Shown piece by piece: positions 35,764 to 45,062 of a stretch of 64,000 nucleotides of DNA. The first letter of the stretch is position 1. Each line of letters opens with the position of its first letter. This stretch comes from Psychrobacter sp. NG25. Lineage in GTDB: Bacteria; Pseudomonadota; Gammaproteobacteria; Pseudomonadales; Moraxellaceae. Under the pieces are notes generated by a model that was given only the letters and a program-made list of their open reading frames with translations, was not told where the DNA came from and ran no database searches. Location of the stretch: NCBI RefSeq assembly GCF_015234355.1, contig NZ_JADGMV010000003.1:124001-188000 (forward strand). The letters are read 5' to 3'. The position numbers were made by a program, and so were the translations under genes.

Positions 35764-36321
35764 ATGGCTAAAGTACTTATCATTACCGGTGATTTTGTTG
35801 AAGACTATGAAAACATGGTTCCGTTCCAAGCGCTTCTAGCGATGGGACATGAGGTTGATGCGGTCTGCCCAGATAAAGTGGCAGGTGATAGCATCGCTAC
35901 CTCAATACACGACTTTGAAGGTGACCAAACTTATACCGAAAAACGCGGTCATAATTTTGTCCTTAATGCATCTTTTGCCGATATCAATGTCGCAGATTAC
36001 GATGCTCTGTATTTACCAGGTGGACGTGCGCCAGAATACCTGCGTTTGAATGCTAAGGTCATTGCAATGATTCAGCATTTCGCAAATACGGATAAACCGA
36101 TTGCGTCGGTTTGCCATGGTCCACAAATGCTGACGGCTGCTGGCGTATTGAAGGGGAAAAAAGTATCTGCTTATCCTGCGTGTCAGCCAGAAATAGAAAT
36201 GGCTGGCGCTGAGTATGTCAAGTTACCTATGGATGGCGCTATTACAGATGGCCAACTGGTAACGGCACCTGCATGGCCTGCCCACCCAGCTATGCTAAAG
36301 CAGTTTGTTGCTTTGCTATAA
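35764..36321 (+). CDS. DJ-1/PfpI family protein
   Basis: Class I glutamine-amidotransferase-like protein of 185 residues, of the kind annotated as protease, deglycase or glyoxalase. ATG at 35764 follows GTGAGA; the longer GTG-type frame from 35725 has no signal. The nucleophile elbow is SVCHGPQML (Cys), with the Glu in [11 protein letters not shown] and the [11 protein letters not shown] loop. [20 protein letters not shown] is typical of the YraA-like subgroup. Which activity it has cannot be told. It lies between the kinase and a ribbon-helix-helix gene on the same strand. Confidence 0.88.
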   Translation: MAKVLIITGDFVEDYENMVPFQALLAMGHEVDAVCPDKVAGDSIATSIHDFEGDQTYTEKRGHNFVLNASFADINVADYDALYLPGGRAPEYLRLNAKVIAMIQHFANTDKPIASVCHGPQMLTAAGVLKGKKVSAYPACQPEIEMAGAEYVKLPMDGAITDGQLVTAPAWPAHPAMLKQFVALL

Positions 36322-36380
36322 GCATTAATTCGGGTCTGTTGAATGTTCAATAGACCCCAGTATCGAGAGAGGATATATAC

Positions 36381-36779
36381 ATGTGCCAACTTTTTATTAG
36401 TGCTGACGATAGCTTGTGGAGCTCTAAAACCAAATCACTTCGCATTCAAGGAGTTGTCACCTCAATTCGTTTAGAAGTGTTTTTTTGGGATATATTAGAA
36501 GAGTTGTCATTTCGGGATCAAATGACGGTTAATCAGTTGATCACTAAGCTATACCTTGAATCTCTCGATGCTGATCATGATATTGGCAATTTTACCTCTT
36601 TTTTAAGAGTTTGTTGTTCTCGTTATTTGTCTTTAATAGCGGATGGCGATCTTTCTCGTGAAACAAGATTACCTTTAGAAAAAGTTGATGCAAAAAATAT
36701 AATTCAACGTGAAACCCTCCGCAAAAATCAACGTAGTGCATTATTCAATGACAGTGAGAAAAATCCTTCTGTTCATTAG
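36381..36779 (+). CDS. Ribbon-helix-helix domain protein, end fused to a repeat
   Basis: 132 residues of the RHH_4 type. The core is KSLRIQGVVTSIRLEVFFWDILEE (beta strand and first helix), MTVNQLITKLYLE and GNFTSFLRVCCSRYL. These proteins are presumed DNA-binding. The last 30 residues (about EKVDAKNIIQRETLRKNQ onward) look like an unconserved tail, and the TAG stop at 36777-36779 is the first triplet of a family A repeat. The reading frame therefore probably lost its original end when the repeat inserted, although the core domain is complete. Confidence 0.75.
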   Translation: MCQLFISADDSLWSSKTKSLRIQGVVTSIRLEVFFWDILEELSFRDQMTVNQLITKLYLESLDADHDIGNFTSFLRVCCSRYLSLIADGDLSRETRLPLEKVDAKNIIQRETLRKNQRSALFNDSEKNPSVH

Positions 36780-36941
36780 AGTATATTTTCAATTCAAGCG
36801 ATAGTTATCCAACTGGGCTAAAAATGGCTAAATTTTGCCAAACAGCTAGTCAATATCTCGATATTATCTAAACTATTTTTCTCGTTTGACTGCAATTTAT
36901 CTAATTTTCCTCTCCATTTCCGAAATGAGGGCACACCCTAG
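36777..36941. repeat. Dispersed MITE-like repeat family A, copy 2
   Basis: About 165 bp. The left end TAGAGTATATTTTCAATTCA aligns with TAGGGCGTGTCCTCAATTCA at 3091 with several C-to-T-like changes. The interior matches closely (GGCTAAAAATGGCTAAATTT, ATATCTCGATATTATCTAAA), and the right end ATGAGGGCACACCCTAG (36925-36941) matches ATGAGGACACGCCCTAG. The left end supplies the stop codon of the RHH gene. Confidence 0.78.
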
Positions 36942-37080
36942 TTATGCACTATAGTAAGTGCATAATCATATTCAGACAGCAAGTTCTTCTACTGGTTTTG
37001 GTGACCAATATCTATACTTAAAAGCTTTTATTAAGAAACCCTTATTTAAAATCTTGTATTAAAGAATATTACGCTTGTGA

Positions 37081-37230
37081 TGCATGATTGGGGTTCTATA
37101 TTGCAAATATCCGATTCTAAAGTTGCCATCAAAATATAATCATTATCAATGGAGTATTGGTGAAGCGTGTAAAGATGCAATGTCAGAGTATGATGGATGT
37201 ATTAACTGCCTCAAATATTATGCCGGATAG
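37081..37230 (+). pseudogene. Decayed C-terminal fragment of a Ser/Thr kinase
   Basis: A 53-base block at 37099-37151 matches 35459-35511 of the kinase gene at 43 of 53 positions by hand, without gaps. In frame it reads CKYPILKLPSKYNHYQ, against HCQQPIPELPLEYSHYQ in the kinase. The frame stays open to TAG at 37228 but upstream it meets TGA (37078) and TAA, with no start or kinase core. It is therefore a remnant of a second kinase or of an old duplication, left after loss of the rest. The remaining stretch, 37231-37541, is AT-rich and shows no further gene. Confidence 0.7.
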
Positions 37231-37541
37231 TATATTTTATTTTTTAACAGTATTTAACAATACTTAACAGTCTTGATGCTTTGAAGGTTTTCCAGAGTCG
37301 GATAATGAAGTATAGGTTTTTCATTAACTCTCATTGTTAGCCTGTTTTTTTAATTATATAGTCAGTTCAATACAAAAAGTAGTTAGCAAGATTGGAGTGA
37401 GTTTTTTGTCACTTCTGTCTGCATAGGCACAGCCTGAAATAGAAACTTAACTCGGTCGCGTGTCATATAAAATGCATCTATTTTGTTTAGAATTGACTAT
37501 ACCAATTAAGAGTATGTTGATTATAAACAAAGGAGTTTTAT

Positions 37542-38606
37542 ATGAAAGCAGCACGTTTTTACGATAAAGGTGATATTCGTATTGAAGATATTCCAGAGCC
37601 TACAGTAGAACCAGGCACAGTTGGTATTGATGTGGCATGGTGTGGTATTTGTGGTACTGATTTGCATGAGTTTATGGAAGGTCCTATCTTTATTCCGCCT
37701 TGTGGTCATCCTCATCCTATTTCAGGCGAGTCGGCACCAATTACGATGGGGCATGAGTTCTCAGGGGTTGTGTATGCCGTTGGTGAGGGTATTGATGATA
37801 TTGAAGTCGGTCAACATGTAGTGGTCGAACCATATATTATCTCTGATGATGTACCAACAGGCCTTGGTGACGATTATCACTTATCAAAAGATATGAACTT
37901 TATTGGTTTGGGTGGCCGTGGTGGTGGTTTGTCTGAAAAAATTGCTGTGAAACGCCGCTGGGTACATCCTATCGCCAATAATATTCCATTAGATCAAGCT
38001 GCTTTGATTGAGCCGTTAGCTGTTGGCTATCACGCGTATATGCGTAGTGGTGCTAAAGCAGGTGATGTGGCATTGGTTGGTGGCGGTGGCCCTATTGGTC
38101 TATTATTATCTGCGGTGCTAAAAGCCAAAGGTATCACTGTAGTTCTGACGGAGCTAAGTGCTAAGCGTAAAGAGAAAGCCAAAGAAAGCGGGGTTGCTGA
38201 TTATATATTAGACCCTACAGAAGTTGATTTAAAAAAAGAAGTTATGAGCATCACTGATAATCGCGGTGTGGATGTGGCCTTTGAATGTACTAGTGTGAAT
38301 AAGGTATTGGATTCGTTGGTTGAGCTGAGTAAACCGACTGGTGTGGTCGTGATTGTTTCTATTTGGAGCCATCCAGCTACTGTAAACGTACATAGTGTGG
38401 TGATGAAAGAGCTTGATGTACGTGGCACGATTGGCTACGTGAACAATCATAAAGATACAATCCAACTGGTTGAAGATGGTTTGGTCAATCTTGAGCCATT
38501 TATTACTCAGCGCATCGCTTTAGATGATCTGATATCCAAAGGCTTTGAGACACTGATTCATAACAATGAATCAGCAGTAAAAATCATCGTCAATCCAAAT
38601 CTATAA
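37542..38606 (+). CDS. Zinc-dependent 2,3-butanediol dehydrogenase-type enzyme
   Basis: Medium-chain dehydrogenase of 354 residues, close to (R,R)-butanediol dehydrogenases that interconvert acetoin and 2,3-butanediol. Catalytic zinc residues lie in WCGICGTDLHEF and ITMGHEFSG, with the acidic ligand in ALIEPLAVGYHA. The Rossmann motif is LVGGGGPIGLLL. GPIFIPPCGHPHPISGESAP is characteristic of this subgroup. The structural-zinc four-cysteine lobe is absent. AAAGGAG stands in front of the ATG. A terminator follows at 38653. No acetoin genes adjoin it, so the physiological substrate is inferred only from family. Confidence 0.85.
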   Translation: MKAARFYDKGDIRIEDIPEPTVEPGTVGIDVAWCGICGTDLHEFMEGPIFIPPCGHPHPISGESAPITMGHEFSGVVYAVGEGIDDIEVGQHVVVEPYIISDDVPTGLGDDYHLSKDMNFIGLGGRGGGLSEKIAVKRRWVHPIANNIPLDQAALIEPLAVGYHAYMRSGAKAGDVALVGGGGPIGLLLSAVLKAKGITVVLTELSAKRKEKAKESGVADYILDPTEVDLKKEVMSITDNRGVDVAFECTSVNKVLDSLVELSKPTGVVVIVSIWSHPATVNVHSVVMKELDVRGTIGYVNNHKDTIQLVEDGLVNLEPFITQRIALDDLISKGFETLIHNNESAVKIIVNPNL

Positions 38607-38652
38607 TCGTTGTATATCGCCAGTGAGTCAGTACTATACCTTTGATATGATT

Positions 38653-38676
38653 CCCGCTAATTAGCGGGGGTTTTTT
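38653..38676 (+). terminator. Terminator of the butanediol dehydrogenase gene
   Basis: CCCGCTAATTAGCGGG is a perfect palindrome (stem CCCGCT, loop AATT region), followed by GG and six T. It lies 47 bases after the stop. Confidence 0.88.
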
Positions 38677-38692
38677 ATACAAATTCCAGACG

Positions 38693-38717
38693 TAAAAAAA
38701 CCTGCTAAAAGCAGGTT
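38693..38717 (-). terminator. Terminator of tRNA-Leu
   Basis: AACCTGCT (38699-38706) pairs with AGCAGGTT (38710-38717). On the minus strand a T run follows at 38693-38700, about 35 bases past the tRNA 3' end. Confidence 0.85.
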
Positions 38718-38750
38718 TTGATATTTGGTCTAAGATGTACTATCCGAAAA

Positions 38751-38835
38751 TGGTGGGGCTGGAGAGACTCGAACTCTCACACCTTGCGGCGCCAGAACCT
38801 AAATCTGGTGCGTCTACCAATTCCGCCACAGCCCC
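38751..38835 (-). tRNA. tRNA-Leu (UAG)
   Basis: The reverse strand gives an 85-nt class II tRNA with encoded CCA. The acceptor GGGGCTG pairs with CAGCCCC, the anticodon loop reads TTTAGGT (UAG) between CCAGA and TCTGG, the long variable arm is CGCCGCAAGGTG-like, and the T arm contains AGTTCGAGTCT. A monocistronic gene with its own promoter and terminator. Confidence 0.95.
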
Positions 38836-38924
38836 ATTTTCCGTTACTCTATCATTATTAGTGTTTAAACTCAAACACAATATAGACAGTTAACTGATTC
38901 GGTAGTGCGTCTCAGTGGTTGGCT

Positions 38925-38952
38925 ATTATATAGAGTTTGAATAGTTTGGCAA
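38925..38952 (-). promoter_or_regulatory. Promoter of tRNA-Leu
   Basis: On the minus strand, TTGCCA (38952-38947) and TATAAT (38930-38925) are separated by 16 bases, about 90 bases upstream of the tRNA. Confidence 0.75.
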
Positions 38953-39051
38953 CCCCTATTTGCAATTATTTTTAATTAATTAACGTTTTTTTTGTCTAAA
39001 TATTATAAGTAATTGATATTAATATTATTTTTTATTGGGTTTTTTACGTCT

Positions 39052-40845
39052 TTATTCAAGATTTCTTTGCACTTCTGATGCTGTGATATCTAATTGCTGC
39101 AATTTACGGGTCAATGTATTGCGTCCCCAACCGAGTAAGTTGGCAGCAGCTATCTTTTTGCCACCGCTATGGTTAAGTGCAGCTGTCAGTAGAACACGCT
39201 CAAACTCAGGTGTGGCTGTCTGCAAAATATCCGTTTCTCCGGTTTGCAAAGACTGTGTGGCCCAAACAGCCAGTGCTTGCTGCCAACTTGTCGTGTTAGA
39301 GGTCAGCTGACTTTGTGGAATATGGTTTTGGCTATTCGTATCTTCACTATACAAGTCTTGTTCTAGATGTGGCTCTAGATTAGAAGGGATGTTTTCGAGC
39401 AGCTCAGGTGGCAAGTCCTCCGCCATGACCGTGTCACCAGTCGCCATCACGGTCAACCAGAGGCAGACGTTTTCAAGCTGACGCACATTACCGCGCCACT
39501 CAAAAGACTGCATGATCTGCACGGCCATCGGATGTAGCTGCTTGGGTGCAGTATCCATTTGTTCGGCAGCACGCTTCATAAAGTAAGTTGCTAGTGCAGG
39601 GATGTCTTCGCGTCGTGTCCGTAGCGGGGGTAGCGGTAGACGAATCACGTTAAGGCGATAAAATAAATCCTCGCGGAATTTACCTTGCTTAACCAGCTCT
39701 TCTAAATTTTGGTGAGTAGCAGCAATGATGCGCACATTTACTTTGATGGGTTGCTGACCACCTACACGATAAAACTCGCCATTGGCGAGCACACGTAGCA
39801 GTCGTGTTTGAGTACTAAACGGCATGTCACCGATTTCGTCTAAGAATAAGGTTCCGCCATCAGCCTGCTCGAAACGTCCTGGTCGTGTTGTCGTCGCACC
39901 AGTGAAGGCGCCTTTTGCATGACCGAATAACTCAGACTCAATTAGATCGTGCGGAATGGCTGCCATATTGAGTGCAATAAAAGGCTGCTGGTGACGCGGA
40001 GAATTCTGATGTAAGGCACTGGCGACCAATTCTTTTCCTGTCCCTGATTCACCTGTGATTAAAACAGTAATAGGTGAGTGTGCCAATCTGCCAATAGCAC
40101 GAAATACTGTTTGCATGGCTTGTGATTGACCAATAATGCCACTAGGATTGTCATTCGCGCTAGTGTCTACTTTGACATCAGCTTTAAGTTTGGGGTTTTT
40201 ACTGACTTTGCTGACCGTATTAGCCTGATTAATAGGTTTGGGTTTATTGTCAGACTTTGTCTTAATATTCGCTGTTATATCAGCCGTTACTTTCGCTTCA
40301 GATGTATTAGATTTAGTTGCCTTACTCTCGATCACCAAATTAGGTTGGTAGTTAATCGCTTTATAGATTGTGGCAACGGCATCATCTAGATCGAATGGTT
40401 TGGGTAGATATTCAAATGCACCTGTTTGATAACTATTGATAGCAGAGGTGAGGTCAGAGTGAGCAGTCATGATGACAATAGGCAGCTTAGGAAAGTGCTG
40501 ATGTACCCAGTCGCTAAAGGACAGCCCATCCATCATCGGCATACGAATATCAGTCAATATCACATCGGGTAACTGCGTGACCGACTCAGTTTCTTGCAAG
40601 ATATCATTAAGGCGTCCCCATGCTGCTTGCGCTTGGGTAAAGCTAATAACCGTAAGCCCTGCATCCTCAAAAGTATCTGCTAACACCATTCTTAATGCGG
40701 CATCATCATCGATCAGCCATAACGTTGCTGGGTCAACATTGGGATTATTATTGACTGTTACTTTTATGCTTGGTTCACTTGGCAGTGGCTCGGCTACCGT
40801 TTGATTATCGCTTTTAGGTTTGTGTTTTTCGCTATATTCAGTCAT
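39052..40845 (-). CDS. ntrC: Nitrogen regulation response regulator NtrC
   Basis: Sigma-54-dependent activator of nitrogen-assimilation genes. The receiver domain has WLIDDDAALRMVL and the phospho-acceptor Asp in VILTDIRMPMMDG. The AAA+ domain has Walker A TGESGTGKE, the sigma-54 contact loop KGAFTGATT and the Walker B region GGTLFLDEIGDMPF. The C-terminus is a Fis-type helix-turn-helix (KKIAAANLLGWGRNTLTRKL). At 597 residues it is much longer than E. coli NtrC (469). The surplus is an N-terminal tail of about 38 residues and a Lys/Thr/Asn-rich linker of about 65 residues between receiver and AAA+ domains. It follows ntrB with a 101-base gap on the same strand; glnA is not in this window. Confidence 0.94.
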   Translation of the reverse strand: MTEYSEKHKPKSDNQTVAEPLPSEPSIKVTVNNNPNVDPATLWLIDDDAALRMVLADTFEDAGLTVISFTQAQAAWGRLNDILQETESVTQLPDVILTDIRMPMMDGLSFSDWVHQHFPKLPIVIMTAHSDLTSAINSYQTGAFEYLPKPFDLDDAVATIYKAINYQPNLVIESKATKSNTSEAKVTADITANIKTKSDNKPKPINQANTVSKVSKNPKLKADVKVDTSANDNPSGIIGQSQAMQTVFRAIGRLAHSPITVLITGESGTGKELVASALHQNSPRHQQPFIALNMAAIPHDLIESELFGHAKGAFTGATTTRPGRFEQADGGTLFLDEIGDMPFSTQTRLLRVLANGEFYRVGGQQPIKVNVRIIAATHQNLEELVKQGKFREDLFYRLNVIRLPLPPLRTRREDIPALATYFMKRAAEQMDTAPKQLHPMAVQIMQSFEWRGNVRQLENVCLWLTVMATGDTVMAEDLPPELLENIPSNLEPHLEQDLYSEDTNSQNHIPQSQLTSNTTSWQQALAVWATQSLQTGETDILQTATPEFERVLLTAALNHSGGKKIAAANLLGWGRNTLTRKLQQLDITASEVQRNLE

Positions 40846-40946
40846 GTATTAGGCCTAATGAGCAATGAGTTAGTTCAGGATTGTAATATCGTATTTGTGA
40901 TTTAATCATTTTTAGTAATACCTATTGTTTACACTGCAATCATTGG

Positions 40947-42278
40947 TTAGTGAAATGGCAGGTAAAGTGTAAAGCGTGTCTGCTGCTGGCCTTGTACCTG
41001 TGTGGAGCTGACATCAATCATACCACGATGATGGCTGATGATATCTTGCACAATAGATAATCCTAGACCAGTCCCTGCAGCACGGCTGGTTACCATTGGG
41101 AAAAATATTTGTCCAATCAATTCTGGATCAATCCCTGATCCATTATCGGTAATGTTTACTTGTAAGACTTGTTTGTGCTGGTGTCCAATAATGGTATGCT
41201 GAAAGGCGACCCGCGTTTGGATATGTAGGGTTGGCTGGTAATTTATATGGCCATCACTGTCAGTCTCTGAATCGGTAGATTGCAACTTTTTGGCTTCCGA
41301 TAGCTCTTGCTGTTGCAGCGTCTGTTCGAACTCAGTCATGGACTCACAAGCATTATTAATCAGGTTTAAAAATACTTGAATTAATTGGTCTTTATCAGCG
41401 CATAGCTCAGGCAACGATAAATCATAATCTCGCTGTAGCGTCAATTGCGGGTACTGGTTGATGACTAATGACAGTACATGCTCTAGTGGTTCATGGATGT
41501 TCAGAGTTTGCCAGTTTGGCAGCTGATTAGATCCGAGGAACTGTCCTACCAAATGGGTTAAGCGATCCGTCTCTGAAATAATGATATCGGTATAGCCACG
41601 TAGTTTTTCGGTGGTCTTTTGTAGTTCGTCATTGTGATTCGAACCAGAGTTTTTGCTGCTTATAGAAGTCGAAGGCTCTCTGTTAAGAGTAGCGTCATCG
41701 CTGAATTTGATAAATTTTCGTTGTAATAGTTGTGCAGCACCGCGAATGCCAGCCAGCGGGTTTTTTATCTCATGGGCGACTGAGCGTAGCATATGACGTG
41801 CCACACCATATTGCTGCTGCTGACGTTGCTCTTCTGATATGCGACTTTGGCGATCTTTGCCCCACATTTCGATGATAAAATACGTCTTCTGCTCGTAGAT
41901 GAGCGGCGTCACGCTATAATCGACTGAAAACGATAAATTACCATTCAGTTGCGTATTTATGATGTGGTCATGATCAATGAATGGTTGCTGATATTGTCTT
42001 GCGAGCTCAAACCTTTCAGCTAAAGAGCAGTTTTGCTCATAGACTTCGTCACTATTGATGGTAGTGCTGTCTTTGGGTTTTAACTCTTCGGGTGCGAGTA
42101 ATGACAATATAGGTTGCTTGAGCAGTCTGCCACTACTGATAGCCAGTAGTTGTTCGGCTTGAGCGTTTAGCCAAGTGATACAAAGATCTTCATTGACCCA
42201 CAAGATGGCTGTGAACAAATGCTGTGAGATGAATGCCAAATCAGGTGTCGATTTTGCGGTTGTCAAATGGGTTGTCAT
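40947..42278 (-). CDS. ntrB: Nitrogen regulation sensor kinase NtrB
   Basis: Cytoplasmic histidine kinase that phosphorylates NtrC under PII control. An N-terminal PAS domain (ILWVNEDLCITWLNAQAEQLL) precedes the dimerisation helix with the phospho-His in RSVAHEIKNPLAGIRGAAQLL. The ATPase domain has the N box NLINNACES, G1 DNGSGIDPE and G2 GTGLGLSIVQDI. Two polar insertions (NREPSTSISSKNSGSNHN, and KLQSTDSETDSDGHINYQ) enlarge it to 443 residues, against about 350. It lies upstream of ntrC and is divergent from rimO. Confidence 0.94.
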   Translation of the reverse strand: MTTHLTTAKSTPDLAFISQHLFTAILWVNEDLCITWLNAQAEQLLAISSGRLLKQPILSLLAPEELKPKDSTTINSDEVYEQNCSLAERFELARQYQQPFIDHDHIINTQLNGNLSFSVDYSVTPLIYEQKTYFIIEMWGKDRQSRISEEQRQQQQYGVARHMLRSVAHEIKNPLAGIRGAAQLLQRKFIKFSDDATLNREPSTSISSKNSGSNHNDELQKTTEKLRGYTDIIISETDRLTHLVGQFLGSNQLPNWQTLNIHEPLEHVLSLVINQYPQLTLQRDYDLSLPELCADKDQLIQVFLNLINNACESMTEFEQTLQQQELSEAKKLQSTDSETDSDGHINYQPTLHIQTRVAFQHTIIGHQHKQVLQVNITDNGSGIDPELIGQIFFPMVTSRAAGTGLGLSIVQDIISHHRGMIDVSSTQVQGQQQTRFTLYLPFH

Positions 42279-42411
42279 GGGTCGGCGCCTACAAAAAAAT
42301 ACTCAATATAATATTTAACCATAAATCAACACTATAGAGCGGCAAAACTGGCGATTTTTGCAAAAAAAACGTACAATGCGCATAGCCACTTTATCTCTAG
42401 CAAGGTTAGCC

Positions 42412-44004
42412 ATGCCCAAAACTTCTACCGAGTCGGTCAATCCGACTATTACTGCCTCACCGTCAGCTTCTAGCGCTCCAAAAGACACTGCCACTATTTT
42501 TAATCCTGCCAAGCCAAATATAGCGCAAGATAGTCAGGCAGATGTTAGTCAAACAGATACTAAACAACCTTACCATCATAAAGCCAATCATAACCAAAAC
42601 CGTAGTGTAGCCCAAAGCAGTGATGTAATGACTGCCAATGCGACTGCTACGATGCCAGTTAGTGCAGCGCCAAAAATTGGTTTTGTATCGTTAGGTTGTC
42701 CAAAAGCTTTGGTGGATAGCGAGCGTATCATCACCGAGTTGAGCCGTGATGGTTATCAAGTAGCCAGCGACTATGAAGGTGCGGATTTGGTCGTGGTCAA
42801 TACTTGCGGTTTTATTGAATCAGCGGTACAAGAGTCGCTTGATGCAATCGGTGAAGCCATTAGCAAAAACGGCAAGGTCATCGTGACGGGTTGTTTGGGT
42901 AAGGAAGCGGATAAAATTCGTGCAATGCACCCAGCGGTACTCGCAGTGACGGGTGCTCATGCCTATGACGAAGTTATTACGGCAGTTGCCCAGCACGTGC
43001 CCAAGCCAAATCGCAGTAAGGATGCAAACTACGATCCTAAAATAGATTTGATCAATGAGGCGGGTATCAAATTGACCCCAAGTCATTATGCCTATCTAAA
43101 AATATCTGAAGGTTGTAACCATCGTTGTACTTTCTGCATTATTCCAAGCTTACGTGGCGACTTGGACTCACGTCCAATTGATAACGTCATGAATGAAGCA
43201 CTAGCGCTGAAAAATGCTGGCGTGAAAGAATTATTAATTATCTCGCAAGACACTTCCGCTTATGGACTGGATCTAAAGTATAGGACCAGTTTTTGGAATG
43301 GTATGCCGCTGAAGTCGAAGTTCTACGACTTATGCAAAGCACTGAATGACTTGGGTATTTGGGTACGCTTGCATTATGTCTACCCGTATCCACATGTAGA
43401 CAAAGTCGTTGAATTAATGGGCGAAAAGAAACTCTTGCCTTATTTGGACATTCCTTTCCAGCATGCCAGTCATCGCATCCTAAAAGCGATGAAACGTCCA
43501 GCACATAGCGAAAACACTTTGGCACGTATCAAAGCATGGCGTGAGATTTGCCCTGATATCGTTATTCGCTCAACCTTCGTTGTTGGTTTCCCTGGTGAGA
43601 CAGAAGAAGATTTCCAATGCTTGCTTGATTGGTTGGTTGAAGCGCGCCTTGATCGCGTTGGCGCATTTACCTATTCAGAAGTTGAAGGTGCCGTGGCCAA
43701 TGATTTGCCAGATCACGTACCTGAAGACGTTAAAAAATCTCGTTACGAGCGTCTAATGACGCTACAACAAGATATTTCAGCGCAAAAACTACAAGAAAAA
43801 ATCGGCAAAACCTTGATGGTATTGGTCGATGAGATTGATAGTGAAGAAGGTATTGCGATTTGCCGTAGCTATGCGGATGCACCTGAAATTGATGGTCACG
43901 TCTACGTTGACGACATCACTGCACAAGTCAAAGTCGGGCAGTTCTTAACCGTCACTATTGACGATGCTAGCGAATATGACTTGTTTGGCAGCTATAAAGG
44001 TTAA
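42412..44004 (+). CDS. rimO: Ribosomal protein S12 methylthiotransferase RimO
   Basis: Radical SAM enzyme that methylthiolates Asp89 of S12. The UPF0004 N-domain begins [17 protein letters not shown] with cluster cysteines in [14 protein letters not shown] and VTGCLG. The radical SAM motif is CNHRCTFC (Cx3Cx2C), followed by [10 protein letters not shown], and a C-terminal TRAM domain ends LFGSYKG. Before the core there are about 90 residues of Ser/Thr/Ala/Asn-rich low-complexity sequence not found in E. coli RimO. The ATG at 42412 is used; ATG at 42376 would lengthen this tail by 12. A TACAAT at 42372 could be the -10 box, which favours the downstream start. Confidence 0.94.
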   Translation: MPKTSTESVNPTITASPSASSAPKDTATIFNPAKPNIAQDSQADVSQTDTKQPYHHKANHNQNRSVAQSSDVMTANATATMPVSAAPKIGFVSLGCPKALVDSERIITELSRDGYQVASDYEGADLVVVNTCGFIESAVQESLDAIGEAISKNGKVIVTGCLGKEADKIRAMHPAVLAVTGAHAYDEVITAVAQHVPKPNRSKDANYDPKIDLINEAGIKLTPSHYAYLKISEGCNHRCTFCIIPSLRGDLDSRPIDNVMNEALALKNAGVKELLIISQDTSAYGLDLKYRTSFWNGMPLKSKFYDLCKALNDLGIWVRLHYVYPYPHVDKVVELMGEKKLLPYLDIPFQHASHRILKAMKRPAHSENTLARIKAWREICPDIVIRSTFVVGFPGETEEDFQCLLDWLVEARLDRVGAFTYSEVEGAVANDLPDHVPEDVKKSRYERLMTLQQDISAQKLQEKIGKTLMVLVDEIDSEEGIAICRSYADAPEIDGHVYVDDITAQVKVGQFLTVTIDDASEYDLFGSYKG

Positions 44005-44029
44005 AATCCTAACACGATAGACAAGTGAA

Positions 44030-44054
44030 AATTGCCCCACAAAGGGCAGTTTTT
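44030..44054 (+). terminator. Probable terminator of rimO
   Basis: AATTGCCC (44030-44037) pairs with GGGCAGTT (44044-44051), including one G-T pair, within a T5 run, 26 bases after the stop. The stem is modest. Confidence 0.6.
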
Positions 44055-44187
44055 GCTACAATTAGCGCAATTTAGCCTTTTGGCATGCTTATCATCAAGT
44101 ATGTCGGTATCGTCCATACCAAAGGCAAACTCCATTTGTATTTTACCGATAACTTTAATTATAATTTAATGATAACAAGGTGATCTC

Positions 44188-44913
44188 ATGTCTGACAAAA
44201 ACCCGCGTTACTCTCGTATTTTGCTAAAACTCTCTGGCGAAGCCTTAGCTGGTGGCAAAGACATGGGTATTGATACCGAAGTGCTTGATAAAATGAGCTT
44301 ATCTATTGCCCATTTGCGTGGACTTGGTGTCCAAGTTGGTATCGTGGTCGGCGGTGGTAACTTATATCGCGGTGCCCAATTACAAAAAGAAGGATTGGTT
44401 GGCCGCGTTACGGGTGATCAAATGGGTATGCTAGCGACAGTTATGAATGGTTTGGCAATGCGTGATGCCCTTGAGCGCCGTAACATTAAAACGCGCCTGA
44501 TGTCAGCACTTCCTATTGGCGAAGTGACCGAAAGCTATAGCAGTCGTAACGCGATTCGTTATCTGAAAAATGGCGATGTCTGCATCTTTGTGGCGGGTAC
44601 AGGCAATCCATTCTTTACCACTGATACGGCTGCTTGCTTGCGTGGTATCGAAATCGAAGCGGGCTTGATTTTAAAAGCGACCAAAGTCGATGGCGTTTAT
44701 GACAAAGACCCAAGCCTACATGCTGATGCGGTCAAATACGACGGTTTAACGTTTGACGAAGTGTTAGAGCAAAAGCTTGGTGTCATGGATTTAACTGCTA
44801 TTGCCTTGTGCCGTGAGCATAACGTACCGCTACAAGTTTTTGATATGACCAAGCCTAACGCGTTATTAAATGTCATTATGGGTGAAAATGAAGGCACACG
44901 TGTTTATCACTAA
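44188..44913 (+). CDS. pyrH: UMP kinase PyrH
   Basis: Hexameric amino-acid-kinase-fold enzyme that phosphorylates UMP to UDP. Conserved text: [59 protein letters not shown] and [13 protein letters not shown]. The 241-residue length is normal. It heads the classical run pyrH-frr-uppS-cdsA-dxr-rseP-bamA. AAGGTGAT lies in front of the ATG. Confidence 0.97.
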   Translation: MSDKNPRYSRILLKLSGEALAGGKDMGIDTEVLDKMSLSIAHLRGLGVQVGIVVGGGNLYRGAQLQKEGLVGRVTGDQMGMLATVMNGLAMRDALERRNIKTRLMSALPIGEVTESYSSRNAIRYLKNGDVCIFVAGTGNPFFTTDTAACLRGIEIEAGLILKATKVDGVYDKDPSLHADAVKYDGLTFDEVLEQKLGVMDLTAIALCREHNVPLQVFDMTKPNALLNVIMGENEGTRVYH

Positions 44914-45062
44914 TCTGCTTTGATGAGCCCCACATTAATATCACAACGTAAATAATTAAAGTTACGTCAGTCGCTGATAATCAATACTAATGATTAATAG
45001 CGACTACTGATATAACTCACAACAATGAATGATTTGTCGGTAGCGATAAATAAGGACACATG

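Noticed and set aside
36381..38606. A defence or mobile island between the RHH gene and the dehydrogenase
   Set aside because: There is no nuclease, integrase, toxin or transposase; only a repeat and a kinase relic. Base composition is not visibly different from the surroundings.
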